A DNA stretch of 64,000 nt from SMWD01 sp964629475 (GCA_964629475.1 CAZVQW010000001.1:124001-188000); one strand, 5' to 3'; counted from the first letter of the stretch, positions 25,780 through 35,568 are shown. A program made the numbers and translations. Notes: generated from the letters alone by a model not told the origin.

Positions 25780-26058
25780 ATGAAAACATCGACATTATGT
25801 CTAATGATGGTCGTACTGACATTCTTCTTGTTGCAAGGTTGCGAATTACTGTCACCGCTGCAATCCGACAATACGGCCTGGGAAGGGCAACGAATCGATG
25901 ATCTGATCGCATCCTGGGGCCAGCCTGACAGAGCCAAACAACTGGGTATTGATTATCTGGCCTATACTTGGACAGAAAATGCAGGGAACTGCGAAAAAAC
26001 ATTTTTAGCCAGCGACGGACTCATCACCGGATACTCCAGCAGTGGTTGTAATGACTGA
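25780..26058 (+). CDS. Small lipoprotein, BamE/SmpA-like
   Basis: This 92-residue protein has a lipoprotein signal with lipobox LLQGC. A short mature part follows, including GQRIDDLIASWGQPDRAKQLG, which resembles the G.....v...lG.P motif of small SmpA/BamE-like lipoproteins. Three further cysteines follow near the C-terminus (NCEKTF, SSGCND). A TTG five codons upstream (25765) has the better ribosome binding site (GGAGAAG) and could be the real start. It is 87 bp after ccmI and 30 bp before the DUF11/CFI-box gene. Confidence 0.7.
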   Translation: MKTSTLCLMMVVLTFFLLQGCELLSPLQSDNTAWEGQRIDDLIASWGQPDRAKQLGIDYLAYTWTENAGNCEKTFLASDGLITGYSSSGCND

Positions 26059-26088
26059 CCGATATCTGCGAGCAGATATATCAAGCGG

Positions 26089-28353
26089 ATGCGACGGATC
26101 AACCCATACATGAAAGAGCGAAGTAGCCCATTGAATGAACAACTGAAGACCCAGCTGAAGTCGACAGGAAAATCCCTGGCAGTCATTTGGGCTGCACTAT
26201 TTCTCGCCTGCATCGCCACGGCGGCGCCGATTGTTACGATTACACCGGATGCCCCCGACGTGTCCTCTTGTCTTGCATTTGGCGCAGCACCCGGGACAGG
26301 CGTGGAAGATGCCTCCGGAAATCCGACCAATGATTCCGGTTTCCTTGGGACATCACCGTTTATGGGATTTATCTACAAGGATATTCCGGCATTTGATTTG
26401 AACCCTGGCGATGTGCTCGCTTTTGATCTTGGCGCCGAGAATGATTTCGATGTTGCACTGGATATCGAAATGGCCGCGACGACGGCAAACGGCGAAACGA
26501 CCGAAGCCGGCTCGTTCACGAAAGTTGTCAGCAATACCTACATTCCATTAAAACCGCGCGGCGACACGATTATTGATAACTTCGATTTGCGTTTTGTCAG
26601 CGACAACGCATACAGCTTTCCCGGCGGTGGATTGATCATCCGTTTTTCCAACGGATCAACAGCTTATCGCGACGATAACGTGTCTTGCGATCAGGTCGGA
26701 GTCGTGGCCCTGTCAACTGATACGAGTGGTTTTTTCGTGCAGGCATTCTGGGCTGACGAAGACGGGCTCTCTTCGCCCTGGTCCCCGGATCCGCCGATCA
26801 ATCTGATGGAAGAGATTATCGGTGGGTTCCAGGTGATCGAAGGGCCGACGGTTTTGCTGGCGAGCAATACGCTTGATCAATCCGCTGCAGCAATCACGAC
26901 CGCCGAGGTGGGTGAGACAATCACTTACCAGGTTCTCGCGCAAAACCCGGATCAAAATGGTATCACCGGCGTTATAGCCACCGTGACGCTGGATGATCTT
27001 GTCTCATTCGTACAATCGACACAAAATCCTCCGGCCGGCAGCGTCTTCGATGCGGGGCCGCCGGCGACGATCGAATGGTCGGTCGGATCGCTGGCTGGCG
27101 GCGCGGAAGCAACACTGGACGTCGAACTGGAAGTATCATTTGCCGCCGGTGGCCAAACCATCTCGAACTCCGCCGAGGTGACGGCGTCCGATGCGCCTTT
27201 CAAGACCGGGCTGACCGATCAATCTAAGGTAACGGTCGCAGCGGTCATTGATATCACCGGTGAAATGCTCGATCAATCCGGCGCCGCGATCACGACCGTC
27301 GAGGCGGGAGAACCTTTTGTCTACCAGGTCATTGCCAGTAATTCGAGTCAGACCGATGGTACCGGTGTCGAGGTCACCGTAATATTTCCCGAACCACTTC
27401 TGTTTCAGCAGGCCGATTCGACACCACCGGCCGCAGTTGTATTCGATGCGGGGCCACCGAAAACCGTCGTCTGGACAGTCGATAACCTGAATGCCGGGCA
27501 AGATGCGACCCTCGACATCGACGTGACGGCATCGATAATCGGCAGCGATGCAACCCTGATCGGATCCGCTGCCGCCACATTGCCCGCACCGGGAGACGCT
27601 GTCGAAACCAGCATACGCGTGGATCCGGCCGTCAGTATTTCGAGCGGTTATCTGGATAGCACCGGCAGCAGTATCACGAGCGCACAGGCCGGTGATGCAA
27701 TCAGCTATGAAATTATTGTTCATAACGAGAGTCAGGCCGATGCGACCGGTCTCGCCGTGACAGCAACATTGGCCGACAACCTCGAATTCGTCCGCGCAAT
27801 TCCGGCGCCGGCCGATCATGATACAGGGCCTCCGGATACTATCAATTGGAACATTGGTGATCTGGCTGCCGGAGCTGATGTCACGTTGATTGCAGAGATG
27901 GGCGTGTTATTTGCCGCGGGCGGACAGGACGTCAGCAACGAGGCCGAGATTACGGATTCGGACGTGCAGGCAATGATCGGCGATGCGACGAACGCCATCA
28001 TCGTCATCAACGATACCAGCGCGAATTTACTGACCGGCGGCAGCGGAAACTGTTTTATTGCAACAGCAGCATACGGCTCATACCTGGAGCCTGAGGTGAT
28101 GATCCTGCGTCGATTTCGTGACAAATTCTTGCTGACGAATGAACCGGGCAGGGCATTTGTCGATTGGTATTATCGAAACTCACCTAATGTCGCTGCCCTG
28201 ATCGCCGATAATGATTCAGCTCGTGCAGTCGTGCGCATTTTATTGAGCCCGATTGTTTACGCGTTGAAATACCCGCTTGCAGCGATGTTTTCGATGTTCT
28301 CGTTTGGACTCGCCATCGGCTGGGGACGCCAATCAGCGAGGGAGGGACAATGA
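26089..28353 (+). CDS. Exported DUF11-repeat protein with CFI-box C-terminal domain
   Basis: The product has 754 residues with an internal-type signal (about 29-46, VIWAALFLACIATAA). An N-terminal domain (about 47-250) without known family is followed by three repeats of about 125 residues (starting near 255, 389 and 517). Each has LDQSxAAITTxEAGExxxYQV, FDAGPPxTxxW and a GGQ..SN.AEVT-like end, as in the DUF11 surface-protein repeat. The C-terminus begins at residue 655 with the box CFIATAAYGSYLEPEVMILR, then RFRDKFL, then two hydrophobic stretches. NCBI calls this a CFI-box-CTERM domain and suspects a sorting role. The last codons overlap the downstream barrel gene by ATGA, so the two products may act together. 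ATG 26110 is another possible start. Confidence 0.85.
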   Translation: MRRINPYMKERSSPLNEQLKTQLKSTGKSLAVIWAALFLACIATAAPIVTITPDAPDVSSCLAFGAAPGTGVEDASGNPTNDSGFLGTSPFMGFIYKDIPAFDLNPGDVLAFDLGAENDFDVALDIEMAATTANGETTEAGSFTKVVSNTYIPLKPRGDTIIDNFDLRFVSDNAYSFPGGGLIIRFSNGSTAYRDDNVSCDQVGVVALSTDTSGFFVQAFWADEDGLSSPWSPDPPINLMEEIIGGFQVIEGPTVLLASNTLDQSAAAITTAEVGETITYQVLAQNPDQNGITGVIATVTLDDLVSFVQSTQNPPAGSVFDAGPPATIEWSVGSLAGGAEATLDVELEVSFAAGGQTISNSAEVTASDAPFKTGLTDQSKVTVAAVIDITGEMLDQSGAAITTVEAGEPFVYQVIASNSSQTDGTGVEVTVIFPEPLLFQQADSTPPAAVVFDAGPPKTVVWTVDNLNAGQDATLDIDVTASIIGSDATLIGSAAATLPAPGDAVETSIRVDPAVSISSGYLDSTGSSITSAQAGDAISYEIIVHNESQADATGLAVTATLADNLEFVRAIPAPADHDTGPPDTINWNIGDLAAGADVTLIAEMGVLFAAGGQDVSNEAEITDSDVQAMIGDATNAIIVINDTSANLLTGGSGNCFIATAAYGSYLEPEVMILRRFRDKFLLTNEPGRAFVDWYYRNSPNVAALIADNDSARAVVRILLSPIVYALKYPLAAMFSMFSFGLAIGWGRQSAREGQ

Positions 28354-28925
28354 ACGTACGAACCCTTCTGGCCGGATGCCTGCTTGTTCTTCCGTGCATG
28401 GTTCTTGCGGATCAGGGAGATCTGCCGACAAAAACCAGTGGCCCTTATTTGGGCGTTGGTGGCGGCTACAGCAAGATCGACACGCGCGATGGTTCGATCA
28501 GCGTCGGCGGTGAATCGGTCAGCTATCGATTGCTCGGCGGTTACCGGTTTGCGCATCTACCTTTGCCGTTCGACATGGATATCGGTCTCGAGGCCGCTTA
28601 CGCAGACCTCGGTAAAGTGGACGAAAAAGAGGCCGGTTCAAATGTGGAAGTCGAGTTTAAGAGTCTGATTACAGCGGGCGTCGTCTACTTGCCGATCGGC
28701 CGGCACTGGGATGTGTTCGGTAAAGCAGGCATCTATTTCTGGGACGGAAAGGTGTCGGCTGACCACCTTGAGACAGCGGATGAGAACGGATCTGATCTGT
28801 CGCTTGGCCTGGGTATCGCCATGCAGACCGGGAAGGCATTCGGGGCACAATTCGAAGTCGAGAGTATCGATGCCCTAGATGGTGTCTGGGTCGCGACGCT
28901 ATCGGCAACCTGGCAATTCAAGTAG
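28350..28925 (+). CDS. Outer-membrane beta-barrel protein (OmpA-like porin fold)
   Basis: The 191-residue protein has a signal peptide (about 1-20, ending VLA). The mature part is made of alternating strands (GPYLGVGGGYSKI, SYRLLGGYRF, AYADLGK, WDVFGKAGIYFWDGKV) and ends with an aromatic C-terminal strand (VWVATLSATWQFK), as needed for outer-membrane insertion. This fits an eight-stranded barrel of the OmpA/OprH-like group. Translational coupling to the CFI-box gene suggests a functional pair. The 174 bp downstream are AT-rich and empty. Confidence 0.85.
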   Translation: MNVRTLLAGCLLVLPCMVLADQGDLPTKTSGPYLGVGGGYSKIDTRDGSISVGGESVSYRLLGGYRFAHLPLPFDMDIGLEAAYADLGKVDEKEAGSNVEVEFKSLITAGVVYLPIGRHWDVFGKAGIYFWDGKVSADHLETADENGSDLSLGLGIAMQTGKAFGAQFEVESIDALDGVWVATLSATWQFK

Positions 28926-29099
28926 GGAGGTCTGGCCTGGTCCCCGTGCCCACTCTAATCTGCTATTTAACATAATATACATTATACGTCTTGTGGGAAT
29001 AAGATCTCATGCCGCACAACCGTAATTAAATCTTTACTTTTATATTAATTAATCAGAGAGTTACTAGGTATTATTATATTGATTCTAGGTTTTAAGAGC

Positions 29100-29408
29100 T
29101 CAGATTTGCCCCTGATTTGTTGCCTCGAGAAACCAGTAATGAATCCCTGCACCAGAAAACATGACCTCCAGACGCAGGCAGATCTCGCGAGCCTGAGATT
29201 CGTCAACGAGGATTTGAAACTGGACCTGCTCTTGTCGTCCGGTAACCTGTTCAATCATGCTCAAGTCGGCGTGAGTCGATGAGTGGCCCCGCACCAGCAT
29301 GCTCGTAAAACCATAATGATGGTCACTGTCCAGAAAGAAATCGACAAGACTTTCTTCCAGTATGTGTGGCGCTGTCAACGTCAGCATTCCCTGATTCGTC
29401 GCGCTCAT
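29100..29408 (-). CDS. DUF3240 family protein linked to metal efflux
   Basis: A 102-residue cytoplasmic protein with LTLTAPHILEESLVDFFLD, then GFTSMLVRGHSS and a C-terminal LEVMFSGAGIHYWF. This is the pattern of DUF3240, a family often encoded after heavy-metal RND pumps. The fold is probably ferredoxin-like, similar to small PII/CutA-type sensors (inference). Its ATG overlaps the stop of the pump gene by ATGA, so it is translated with it. Function is unknown. Confidence 0.82.
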   Translation of the reverse strand: MSATNQGMLTLTAPHILEESLVDFFLDSDHHYGFTSMLVRGHSSTHADLSMIEQVTGRQEQVQFQILVDESQAREICLRLEVMFSGAGIHYWFLEATNQGQI

Positions 29409-32400
29409 GAGCTTTCTCCACTAACACCTTCAAAGCGAAGGTACAGAATCGGCAACAGGATCAGTGTCAGCATGGTTGCGGTGATCAGGCCGCCGATGAC
29501 GACAATCGCCAGGGGTTTCTGAATTTCGGCTCCGGGACCAGTGGCAAACAGGAGCGGAATCAACGCCAATGATGCGATGCTCGCGGTCATCATGACCGGC
29601 CGCATACGCCTGGCGGCTCCTTCGATAACGGCCTGCAGGAGCGCCATGCCCGATGCCCGCAGTCGATTAATATATGAAACCATGACAACACCATTCAGGA
29701 CCGCAATACCGAGCAAGGCAATAAAACCGACTGATGCCGGCACGGACATATACAACCCGGAAACCCATAAGCCAAAGACGCCTCCGATCAACGCAAACGG
29801 TACGGTCATAAAGACCAGAACAGCTTGCTTGATCGAACCGAAGGTCGAAAAAAGCATCAGGAATATAAGCCCGAGCGCTACCGGGATTACGATGGCAAAA
29901 CGCGCCGCGGCACGCTGTTGATTTTCGAACTGACCGCCCCATTCCGTGAAATATCCGGGCGGCATTGATACAGCTCCGATGACTGTCTGTTGTGCCTCCT
30001 CGACAAAGCCGACGAGATCACGTCCGGATACATTTGTCTGAACGACCGCAAATCTCTGGCCACGTTCGCGATCGACCGACACAAATCCTTCCACTCGACG
30101 AAGATTAGCCACTGACGAGAGCGGAATGCTGACTCCATTCTCCAGTTGAATGAGCAAGTGTTCGAATTCATCCGGTGATTCACGCAGATCCTGCGCACCC
30201 CGGATAATAATCGGTGTTCGTCTGATGCCTTCCTGGACGATACCGACTCGTAAACCTTCGATTTGCGCACGAAGAATGTCAGCCAGTTTATCGTTGGTCA
30301 GTCCGACTCTGCCTGCTCGCAACGGATCTATTTCAACTTCAAAATATTGCATGCCCTCATTTTCACTGATAAAGACGTCTTCGCTTCCCGGTATCGATTC
30401 AAGGGTCGTGGCGACTTCCTTTGCCAGACGGGTCAACGTCTGGATATCCTCACCGAAAATCTTGACGGCGATATCTCCGCGCGTACCGGACAACATTTCA
30501 TTGACACGCATATCAATAGGCTGCGTGAAGCCATATGCAACTCCCGGGAACCGGTCGAGAATCTCACGTATGCTCTCTTTTAATTCATCTTTACTGTCGA
30601 CGGACCATTCGTCCCTGGGTTTGAGCACCATAAAAATATCGGTTTCATTCAGGCTCATCGGATCCAGTCCGATTTCGTCGGAGCCTACACGTGCAACGGT
30701 TCTTAATACCTCCGGTATATTCTCGATAATGGCTTTTTGTACACGTATATCGAGTTGCACAGATTGCTCGAGGCTGATCGATGGAAGTTTCTCTGTTTGG
30801 ACGATAATGTCACCTTCATCCATCGTCGGCATAAATGTTTTTCCGAGCATCAGGTAAGCACCGATTGCCAGAACAAAGGCACCGCCCGTAACTCCGAAAA
30901 CGATACGGCTGTTTGCAAGTGCCCATTTCAAACTCGGCTCATAGAGTTCATGAAGTTTGCGCGGCAACCAGGGTTCGGTTTCGGAAACGTGCGTGAGAAG
31001 AAAAGAGGCAACGACGGGAACCACGGTCAGGGACACCAGCAGTGCACCACCCAATGCGAATACGATGGTTAATGCCACCGGCGAAAACAGTTTTCCTTCG
31101 AGTCCCTGTAGTGTCAGCAACGGCAGGAAGACAATAATAATAATCATGATGCCGGAGAAAACCGGTGTAGATACTTCCCGTACGGATCTGTAGATAATGT
31201 GTAGTCGTGGCAGCCGGTTCATATGCTTTTCATCGGCCAGATGGGCAACAATATTCTCGACAACGACGACAGCCGCGTCGACCAGCATGCCGATGGCAAT
31301 CGCCAGACCACCGAGGCTCATCAGATTGGCACTCATGCCGAACTGATTCATCAGCATGAAGGTGATCGATGCCGCCAGCGGAAGTGACAGAGATACGGCC
31401 AGCGCTGACCTGAAAGTGCCGAGAAACAGTATCAGCACGATCATGATGAGAACGGTTGCCTCCAGTAACGCTGTCGACACGGTCGCCACAGCACGCTGAA
31501 CCAGGTCTCCCCGGTCATAGAAAATGGATATGGAAACGCCTTCCGGTAGTGTTGGTTCCAACTCGGCAAGTTTCTCGCGAACACCGTCGACCAGCAGTCT
31601 CGCATTCGCGCCTCGTAACGACAGGACCAGCCCTTCTACAACCTCTTCTTCATTCGAATCACTGACCGCGCCATATCGTGTCAGATGTCCGATTCGCACC
31701 TCGGCAATATTGCCAAGGCGTACAGGAACCTCGTTGCGCAGTGCGACGACAATATTCTCGATATCCTGAGCTGTTTTCAGGCGCCCTTCGGTTCGAACCA
31801 GCAGCGCCTCCTCGCCGACGTCCATGCGCCCTGCGCCATCGTTACGATTATTGGCCAGTAGTGCATCCTGTAATTCCGTCAGGCTGATGCCACGGGCGGC
31901 CATACTGGCGACATCGGGAATGACCTCGAAGCTGCGTGCATGGCCTCCCAGGGCATTGACATCGGCGACACCCGGAACGGTGCGCAGGGCTGGTCTGATC
32001 ACCCAATCCAGAATATCGCGACGCTCCATCAGCGATAATGTGTCACTATCCACGGTGAACATGAATACTTCACCAAGTGGCGTCGTCATGGGAGCAATGC
32101 CCCCATCTATACCCGCCGGCAGATCGCCCCAGACATTGGCGAGTCGTTCTGCTACCTGCTGACGTGCCCAGTAGATATCCGTTCCGTCAGCAAAATCTAC
32201 CGTGATGTCCGTCAGCGCGTACTTGGCAACAGATCGCAACATTTCCTGGTCAGGTAGCCCGAGTAATTCCAGTTCGATCGGGGTCGTAATTCGTTTCTCG
32301 ACTTCTTCCGGCGTCATACCGGGTGCTTTGACGATGACCTTGACCTGGGTTGGTGATACATCAGGAAATGCGTCGATCGGCAAATTATTATAGGCAAGGT

Positions 32401-32470
32401 AACCGCCCACACAGATCAGCACGATCATCAACAGCACAAACATGCGCTGAGTCAGCGCAAACTGAATCAT
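29405..32470 (-). CDS. Heavy-metal efflux RND transporter (CusA/CzcA family)
   Basis: This is the inner-membrane pump of a tripartite metal exporter. From ATG 32470 (MIQFALTQRMF) it has 1021 residues. It has twelve expected membrane helices and two large periplasmic loops, with family motifs NLPIDAFPDVSPTQVKV, AIGMLVDAAVVVVENIV, SLTVVPVVASFLL and IDMRVNEMLSGTRGDIAVKI. The Asp in GMLVDAAVVVVENI and acidic residues in helix 4 serve proton coupling. I could not confirm the methionine triad of CusA, so divalent metals (CzcA-like) are as likely as copper. The adaptor gene ends 8 bp upstream. The frame extends 12 codons further, but that part overlaps the adaptor gene. Confidence 0.94.
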   Translation of the reverse strand: MIQFALTQRMFVLLMIVLICVGGYLAYNNLPIDAFPDVSPTQVKVIVKAPGMTPEEVEKRITTPIELELLGLPDQEMLRSVAKYALTDITVDFADGTDIYWARQQVAERLANVWGDLPAGIDGGIAPMTTPLGEVFMFTVDSDTLSLMERRDILDWVIRPALRTVPGVADVNALGGHARSFEVIPDVASMAARGISLTELQDALLANNRNDGAGRMDVGEEALLVRTEGRLKTAQDIENIVVALRNEVPVRLGNIAEVRIGHLTRYGAVSDSNEEEVVEGLVLSLRGANARLLVDGVREKLAELEPTLPEGVSISIFYDRGDLVQRAVATVSTALLEATVLIMIVLILFLGTFRSALAVSLSLPLAASITFMLMNQFGMSANLMSLGGLAIAIGMLVDAAVVVVENIVAHLADEKHMNRLPRLHIIYRSVREVSTPVFSGIMIIIIVFLPLLTLQGLEGKLFSPVALTIVFALGGALLVSLTVVPVVASFLLTHVSETEPWLPRKLHELYEPSLKWALANSRIVFGVTGGAFVLAIGAYLMLGKTFMPTMDEGDIIVQTEKLPSISLEQSVQLDIRVQKAIIENIPEVLRTVARVGSDEIGLDPMSLNETDIFMVLKPRDEWSVDSKDELKESIREILDRFPGVAYGFTQPIDMRVNEMLSGTRGDIAVKIFGEDIQTLTRLAKEVATTLESIPGSEDVFISENEGMQYFEVEIDPLRAGRVGLTNDKLADILRAQIEGLRVGIVQEGIRRTPIIIRGAQDLRESPDEFEHLLIQLENGVSIPLSSVANLRRVEGFVSVDRERGQRFAVVQTNVSGRDLVGFVEEAQQTVIGAVSMPPGYFTEWGGQFENQQRAAARFAIVIPVALGLIFLMLFSTFGSIKQAVLVFMTVPFALIGGVFGLWVSGLYMSVPASVGFIALLGIAVLNGVVMVSYINRLRASGMALLQAVIEGAARRMRPVMMTASIASLALIPLLFATGPGAEIQKPLAIVVIGGLITATMLTLILLPILYLRFEGVSGESS

Positions 32471-32478
32471 GAAGCGCA

Positions 32479-33582
32479 CTACTCGCCTCCACCCATACCC
32501 AGCCACCGTGCCTTGAGTGCGGCCGTACCATGAATTGCAACCGATTCATTGGCGCTAATTCCGGAACCAATGATAATGCGACCCTGTGCCTGTCGGATCA
32601 CTTCTACTTCACGACTCTCCACGCCTGCGGGCTTCTGGATGAAAACATAGTCCCGGTCTTCTTTTCTGACCGTGCTGCCGGCCGGTAACAATAAATATTT
32701 ATCAGACCGGCTTTTTGTGAATGTCGCAGTTACAAACTGACCGGGAGCGAGTCCACTATCACTTTCAATGACTGCGCGCACCACGACAGTTTGATTGCCT
32801 TCATCCACATGGCGTCCGATTTTAGTTACCGTTGCAGAAACATTCCGTGGACCCTGTTTTGTGAGTACAGTGGCCCCCGGAATTATGTCGAGACTCTTGA
32901 TAAAAGGTACATTGATCTCGAGCCATAACTCGTTCAGATTGGCAATTCGATAGACCCCCTGGGATGGATCAACCTGTTGACCGACCGTGCGGTATTCCTC
33001 GAGAACGACGCCATCGACCGGTGAACGCAGTATCAGTGCGGGCTGCAGAAGTAACGATTCGCGCAGAACATCTATTTCTGCCGCTCCCAACCCCGCCAAG
33101 CCCAAAGAGTGACGAAGCCTTTGTTCGGCAATTCGATGGTCTTCCATCTCATGCTCACTGACTGCAAGACGTCGCGACGATACGATGCCTTCTTCATTGA
33201 GTGTCTTGTCGTTATCAAATCGAGTTTGCGTCAAGCGTAACTGGTGAAATGCATCGATATATTCTCCCTGCATCTCCAGAAACTCCGGGCTGCCAATCCA
33301 GGCGATCGGCTCGCCCTTACGGACATGGTCACCGATGGAAACACCGAGATTTTTTACGGTACCGGGCAAGAGCGGCACGACCGCATAGTCGTTTGCCGGT
33401 GGAATTCTGACGCGAGCCGGTGCCTGAAAGTCATCGGCCAGCTCGGCAACTTGCGGGGTGCCGAATTCGACGCCGAGATTGTCCAGCTGGCTTGCCGAAA
33501 TTTCCAGTTCATCTGCCAGGGTCATGTTTGTGGCAATTGATGCCATGCAAATCAGTGTCCAGGCTTTGGTCCGGTAGATCAT
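32479..33582 (-). CDS. RND efflux periplasmic adaptor (CusB/CzcB-like)
   Basis: From ATG 33582 (GGAG upstream) the product has 367 residues. A signal peptide (about 1-23) precedes the membrane-fusion-protein layout: lipoyl/barrel-sandwich halves (PLLPGTVKNLGVSIGDHVRKG and SPVDGVVLEEYRTVGQQV), a helical hairpin between them (about 95-165), then beta-barrel and membrane-proximal domains (GQFVTATFT, LLLPAGSTVRKEDRDYVFI). No Met-rich N-terminal metal site is visible. It overlaps the TolC-like gene by ATGA. Confidence 0.93.
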   Translation of the reverse strand: MIYRTKAWTLICMASIATNMTLADELEISASQLDNLGVEFGTPQVAELADDFQAPARVRIPPANDYAVVPLLPGTVKNLGVSIGDHVRKGEPIAWIGSPEFLEMQGEYIDAFHQLRLTQTRFDNDKTLNEEGIVSSRRLAVSEHEMEDHRIAEQRLRHSLGLAGLGAAEIDVLRESLLLQPALILRSPVDGVVLEEYRTVGQQVDPSQGVYRIANLNELWLEINVPFIKSLDIIPGATVLTKQGPRNVSATVTKIGRHVDEGNQTVVVRAVIESDSGLAPGQFVTATFTKSRSDKYLLLPAGSTVRKEDRDYVFIQKPAGVESREVEVIRQAQGRIIIGSGISANESVAIHGTAALKARWLGMGGGE

Positions 33583-34820
33583 GGCGTTTCTCCAACAGCC
33601 TGATTGTAATTTGCGATAGCAGTTCGCCATTGAATCTCCTTTTCTGATGCATCCATCTCGGCAGCAAATGCCGATTCCTTAATGAGAAGGAAAGCCTGCA
33701 GGTGCATCTCCCCCAATTCAAGAGCTGTCAAACTCATGGCCAGATGTTGCTGCGCCAACTCATTTTTCTGAAATGCGAGGTGATATTCACGCTCCGCACC
33801 AATGAGGTTTCGTTCTGCATCGTGGGATGCGCTCTCTAATTCCCGCTGCAGCGAACGATGCTCGGCCCGAACTGCCGCCGCCTGAACTCCGGCCGTGGCT
33901 CGTTCTGCATTGACATGCGAACCAAAACTTAGTGGATAGTTAAAAAATACGCCGACACTTTCTTCGGCTGTTTGATCATCGCCGCCCCGTTCGGAACGAA
34001 CCCCGAATAATAAAGACGGGTTATCCGTTCCCGACTCCTGCTGTAAACGGTATTCCGCCCCGGCGCGTTCGAGTCGGGCAGCGCTGTAGATCAAAGCCGG
34101 GTGCTGTTCATCAATGCCTGTTCTCACGCTTCGTTCTTCAATAAATCGTGCCGGCATCACGTTCTGTTCAGTAATGATTCGATAGGCTCGAATGGCGTTG
34201 GCATGTTCTATCCGGGCTGAACTGAGCCGAATTTCGCTGTTTAATTTATCCTGCTTAGCCTGGAGCAGATCACTGCGTGGCAATGCACCGAGATCTACTC
34301 GTCGCGCTATGCCACGAAGTAAATCACCGGAAATTTCGGTGTGCTTTTCATTCTTGGCGACGCGATCGGCGGTTAATGCAATGCGCCACAAAGAAGCTCT
34401 CAGGGCACCGGCAAGTTCCCAGCGAACCAGTGCGGCGAAGGTATTGGCCTCGAGTTCTATGCCGCTGGCAACCTGCCGGCTGGCCTTGCGCTCCCCAAAG
34501 CGCCAAAGCGGCACTTGAACACCTGCCTCATACTCGCGAAGGTTGTCATTATTGCCAATCCGGCCGGTCTGATAACGAAAACTCAAGCTAAACGCATCCG
34601 AGAACAGGCTGCTCGCCTTGTTATCGAATTTCTCCGCCTCTTCGAGTCGCGCCGGCAATTCCTCGTAAACCGGGTACTTCAGAAGCACTTCGTCAACCAG
34701 AAGCCCGAGTGTCAACTGATCAGATTGATGCAGTTGCTCCGGATCCGGCTGCATTTGGGCTAGTGCGGTGGACAGAAACAGGCACAGGCAGGCTGCGATT
34801 GTGGTGTTAAGTTTTATCAT
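33579..34820 (-). CDS. TolC-family outer-membrane channel of the metal efflux operon
   Basis: From ATG 34820 the product is 413 residues. A signal peptide (1-21, ending ALAQ) is followed by long alpha-helical heptad regions in two repeats (about 45-210 and 240-400), as in TolC/CzcC. It is the first gene of the operon channel-adaptor-pump-DUF3240. The open frame runs upstream to 34925 but without a signal sequence, so I start at the signal peptide. The 274 bp to the divergent channel-like gene should hold the promoter; I see no clear operator there. Confidence 0.9.
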   Translation of the reverse strand: MIKLNTTIAACLCLFLSTALAQMQPDPEQLHQSDQLTLGLLVDEVLLKYPVYEELPARLEEAEKFDNKASSLFSDAFSLSFRYQTGRIGNNDNLREYEAGVQVPLWRFGERKASRQVASGIELEANTFAALVRWELAGALRASLWRIALTADRVAKNEKHTEISGDLLRGIARRVDLGALPRSDLLQAKQDKLNSEIRLSSARIEHANAIRAYRIITEQNVMPARFIEERSVRTGIDEQHPALIYSAARLERAGAEYRLQQESGTDNPSLLFGVRSERGGDDQTAEESVGVFFNYPLSFGSHVNAERATAGVQAAAVRAEHRSLQRELESASHDAERNLIGAEREYHLAFQKNELAQQHLAMSLTALELGEMHLQAFLLIKESAFAAEMDASEKEIQWRTAIANYNQAVGETP

Positions 34821-35094
34821 TACAGATTCGAGTTCCGGATCAGATCCTGTTGTTATTTTGTACGCCTTAAGTTCTTGCTTCAGGCAGGCGCCTATATCGG
34901 TCCGAGTGACGGCTTGGCTGACCAATCCCGCGCAGAATTTACTGTATTAGCAACGCATCGTCCATAGCTCATGACCTCTGTTTATTCCCGGGTCCATCGG
35001 TCGGATATTATTTTTCTCTGATGCGCTGCGGTGATCGGCTGGATTACGCAGTAACACCGCCCTGGCTGTGATTTTTCTGCAAGCTGGCTAAAAT

Positions 35095-35568
35095 ATGACG
35101 ATGGGAATTGACGGACCGACGATCATCACGTTCATGGCGACACTCCTGTTATTCGTCACGTGCGTGATTATTCACTATGAAGGCCTGAGCGCTTTGACTC
35201 GGTGGGTTTCTTACGACCTTTTGCGGCCGCGTGTGCGAATAGCGACATTGATTTGCGCTCAGTTCATTCTGCATCTCACGGAGATATGTATTTTTGCGGC
35301 AGGCTATTTTGTATTGGCTGAGCATCTTGAATTCGGGACTCTGCTGAATGTCGTCGATCAGGGTAATCCGCTGATTGATCCGAGTGGTTTCGCGGATTAT
35401 GTTTATTACTCGGCTGTCGTTTACTCAACGCTAGGCATGGGTGAAATCGTTCCGGTTGGGCCAATTCGATTTCTGACTGGCATGGAATCCGTCGGCGGCC
35501 TGCTACTGATTACCTGGTCGGCCTCGTTTACCTTCATCGAGATGCAGCGTTATTGGGGACGCGAATGA
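35095..35568 (+). CDS. Ion-channel-like membrane protein with altered pore motif
   Basis: The 157-residue protein has about four membrane segments (12-28, 48-73, a pore-helix region near 100-112, and 128-148). The pore region YYSAVVYSTLGMGEIVPVGP lines up with the P-loop of two-helix potassium channels (T-x-G-Y-G-D), but the filter reads TLGMGE. The following helix (GMESVGGLLLITWSASFTFI) is also channel-like. A gating or regulatory domain is not present. Ion selectivity cannot be told. The start is uncertain because TAAAAT lies directly before the ATG and no Shine-Dalgarno is seen. Confidence 0.72.
   Translation: MTMGIDGPTIITFMATLLLFVTCVIIHYEGLSALTRWVSYDLLRPRVRIATLICAQFILHLTEICIFAAGYFVLAEHLEFGTLLNVVDQGNPLIDPSGFADYVYYSAVVYSTLGMGEIVPVGPIRFLTGMESVGGLLLITWSASFTFIEMQRYWGRE

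Noticed and set aside
27136..27819. 227-codon minus-strand frame opposite the DUF11 repeats
   Set aside because: The plus strand shows clear repeated protein motifs; the antisense frame is a by-product of the repeats.
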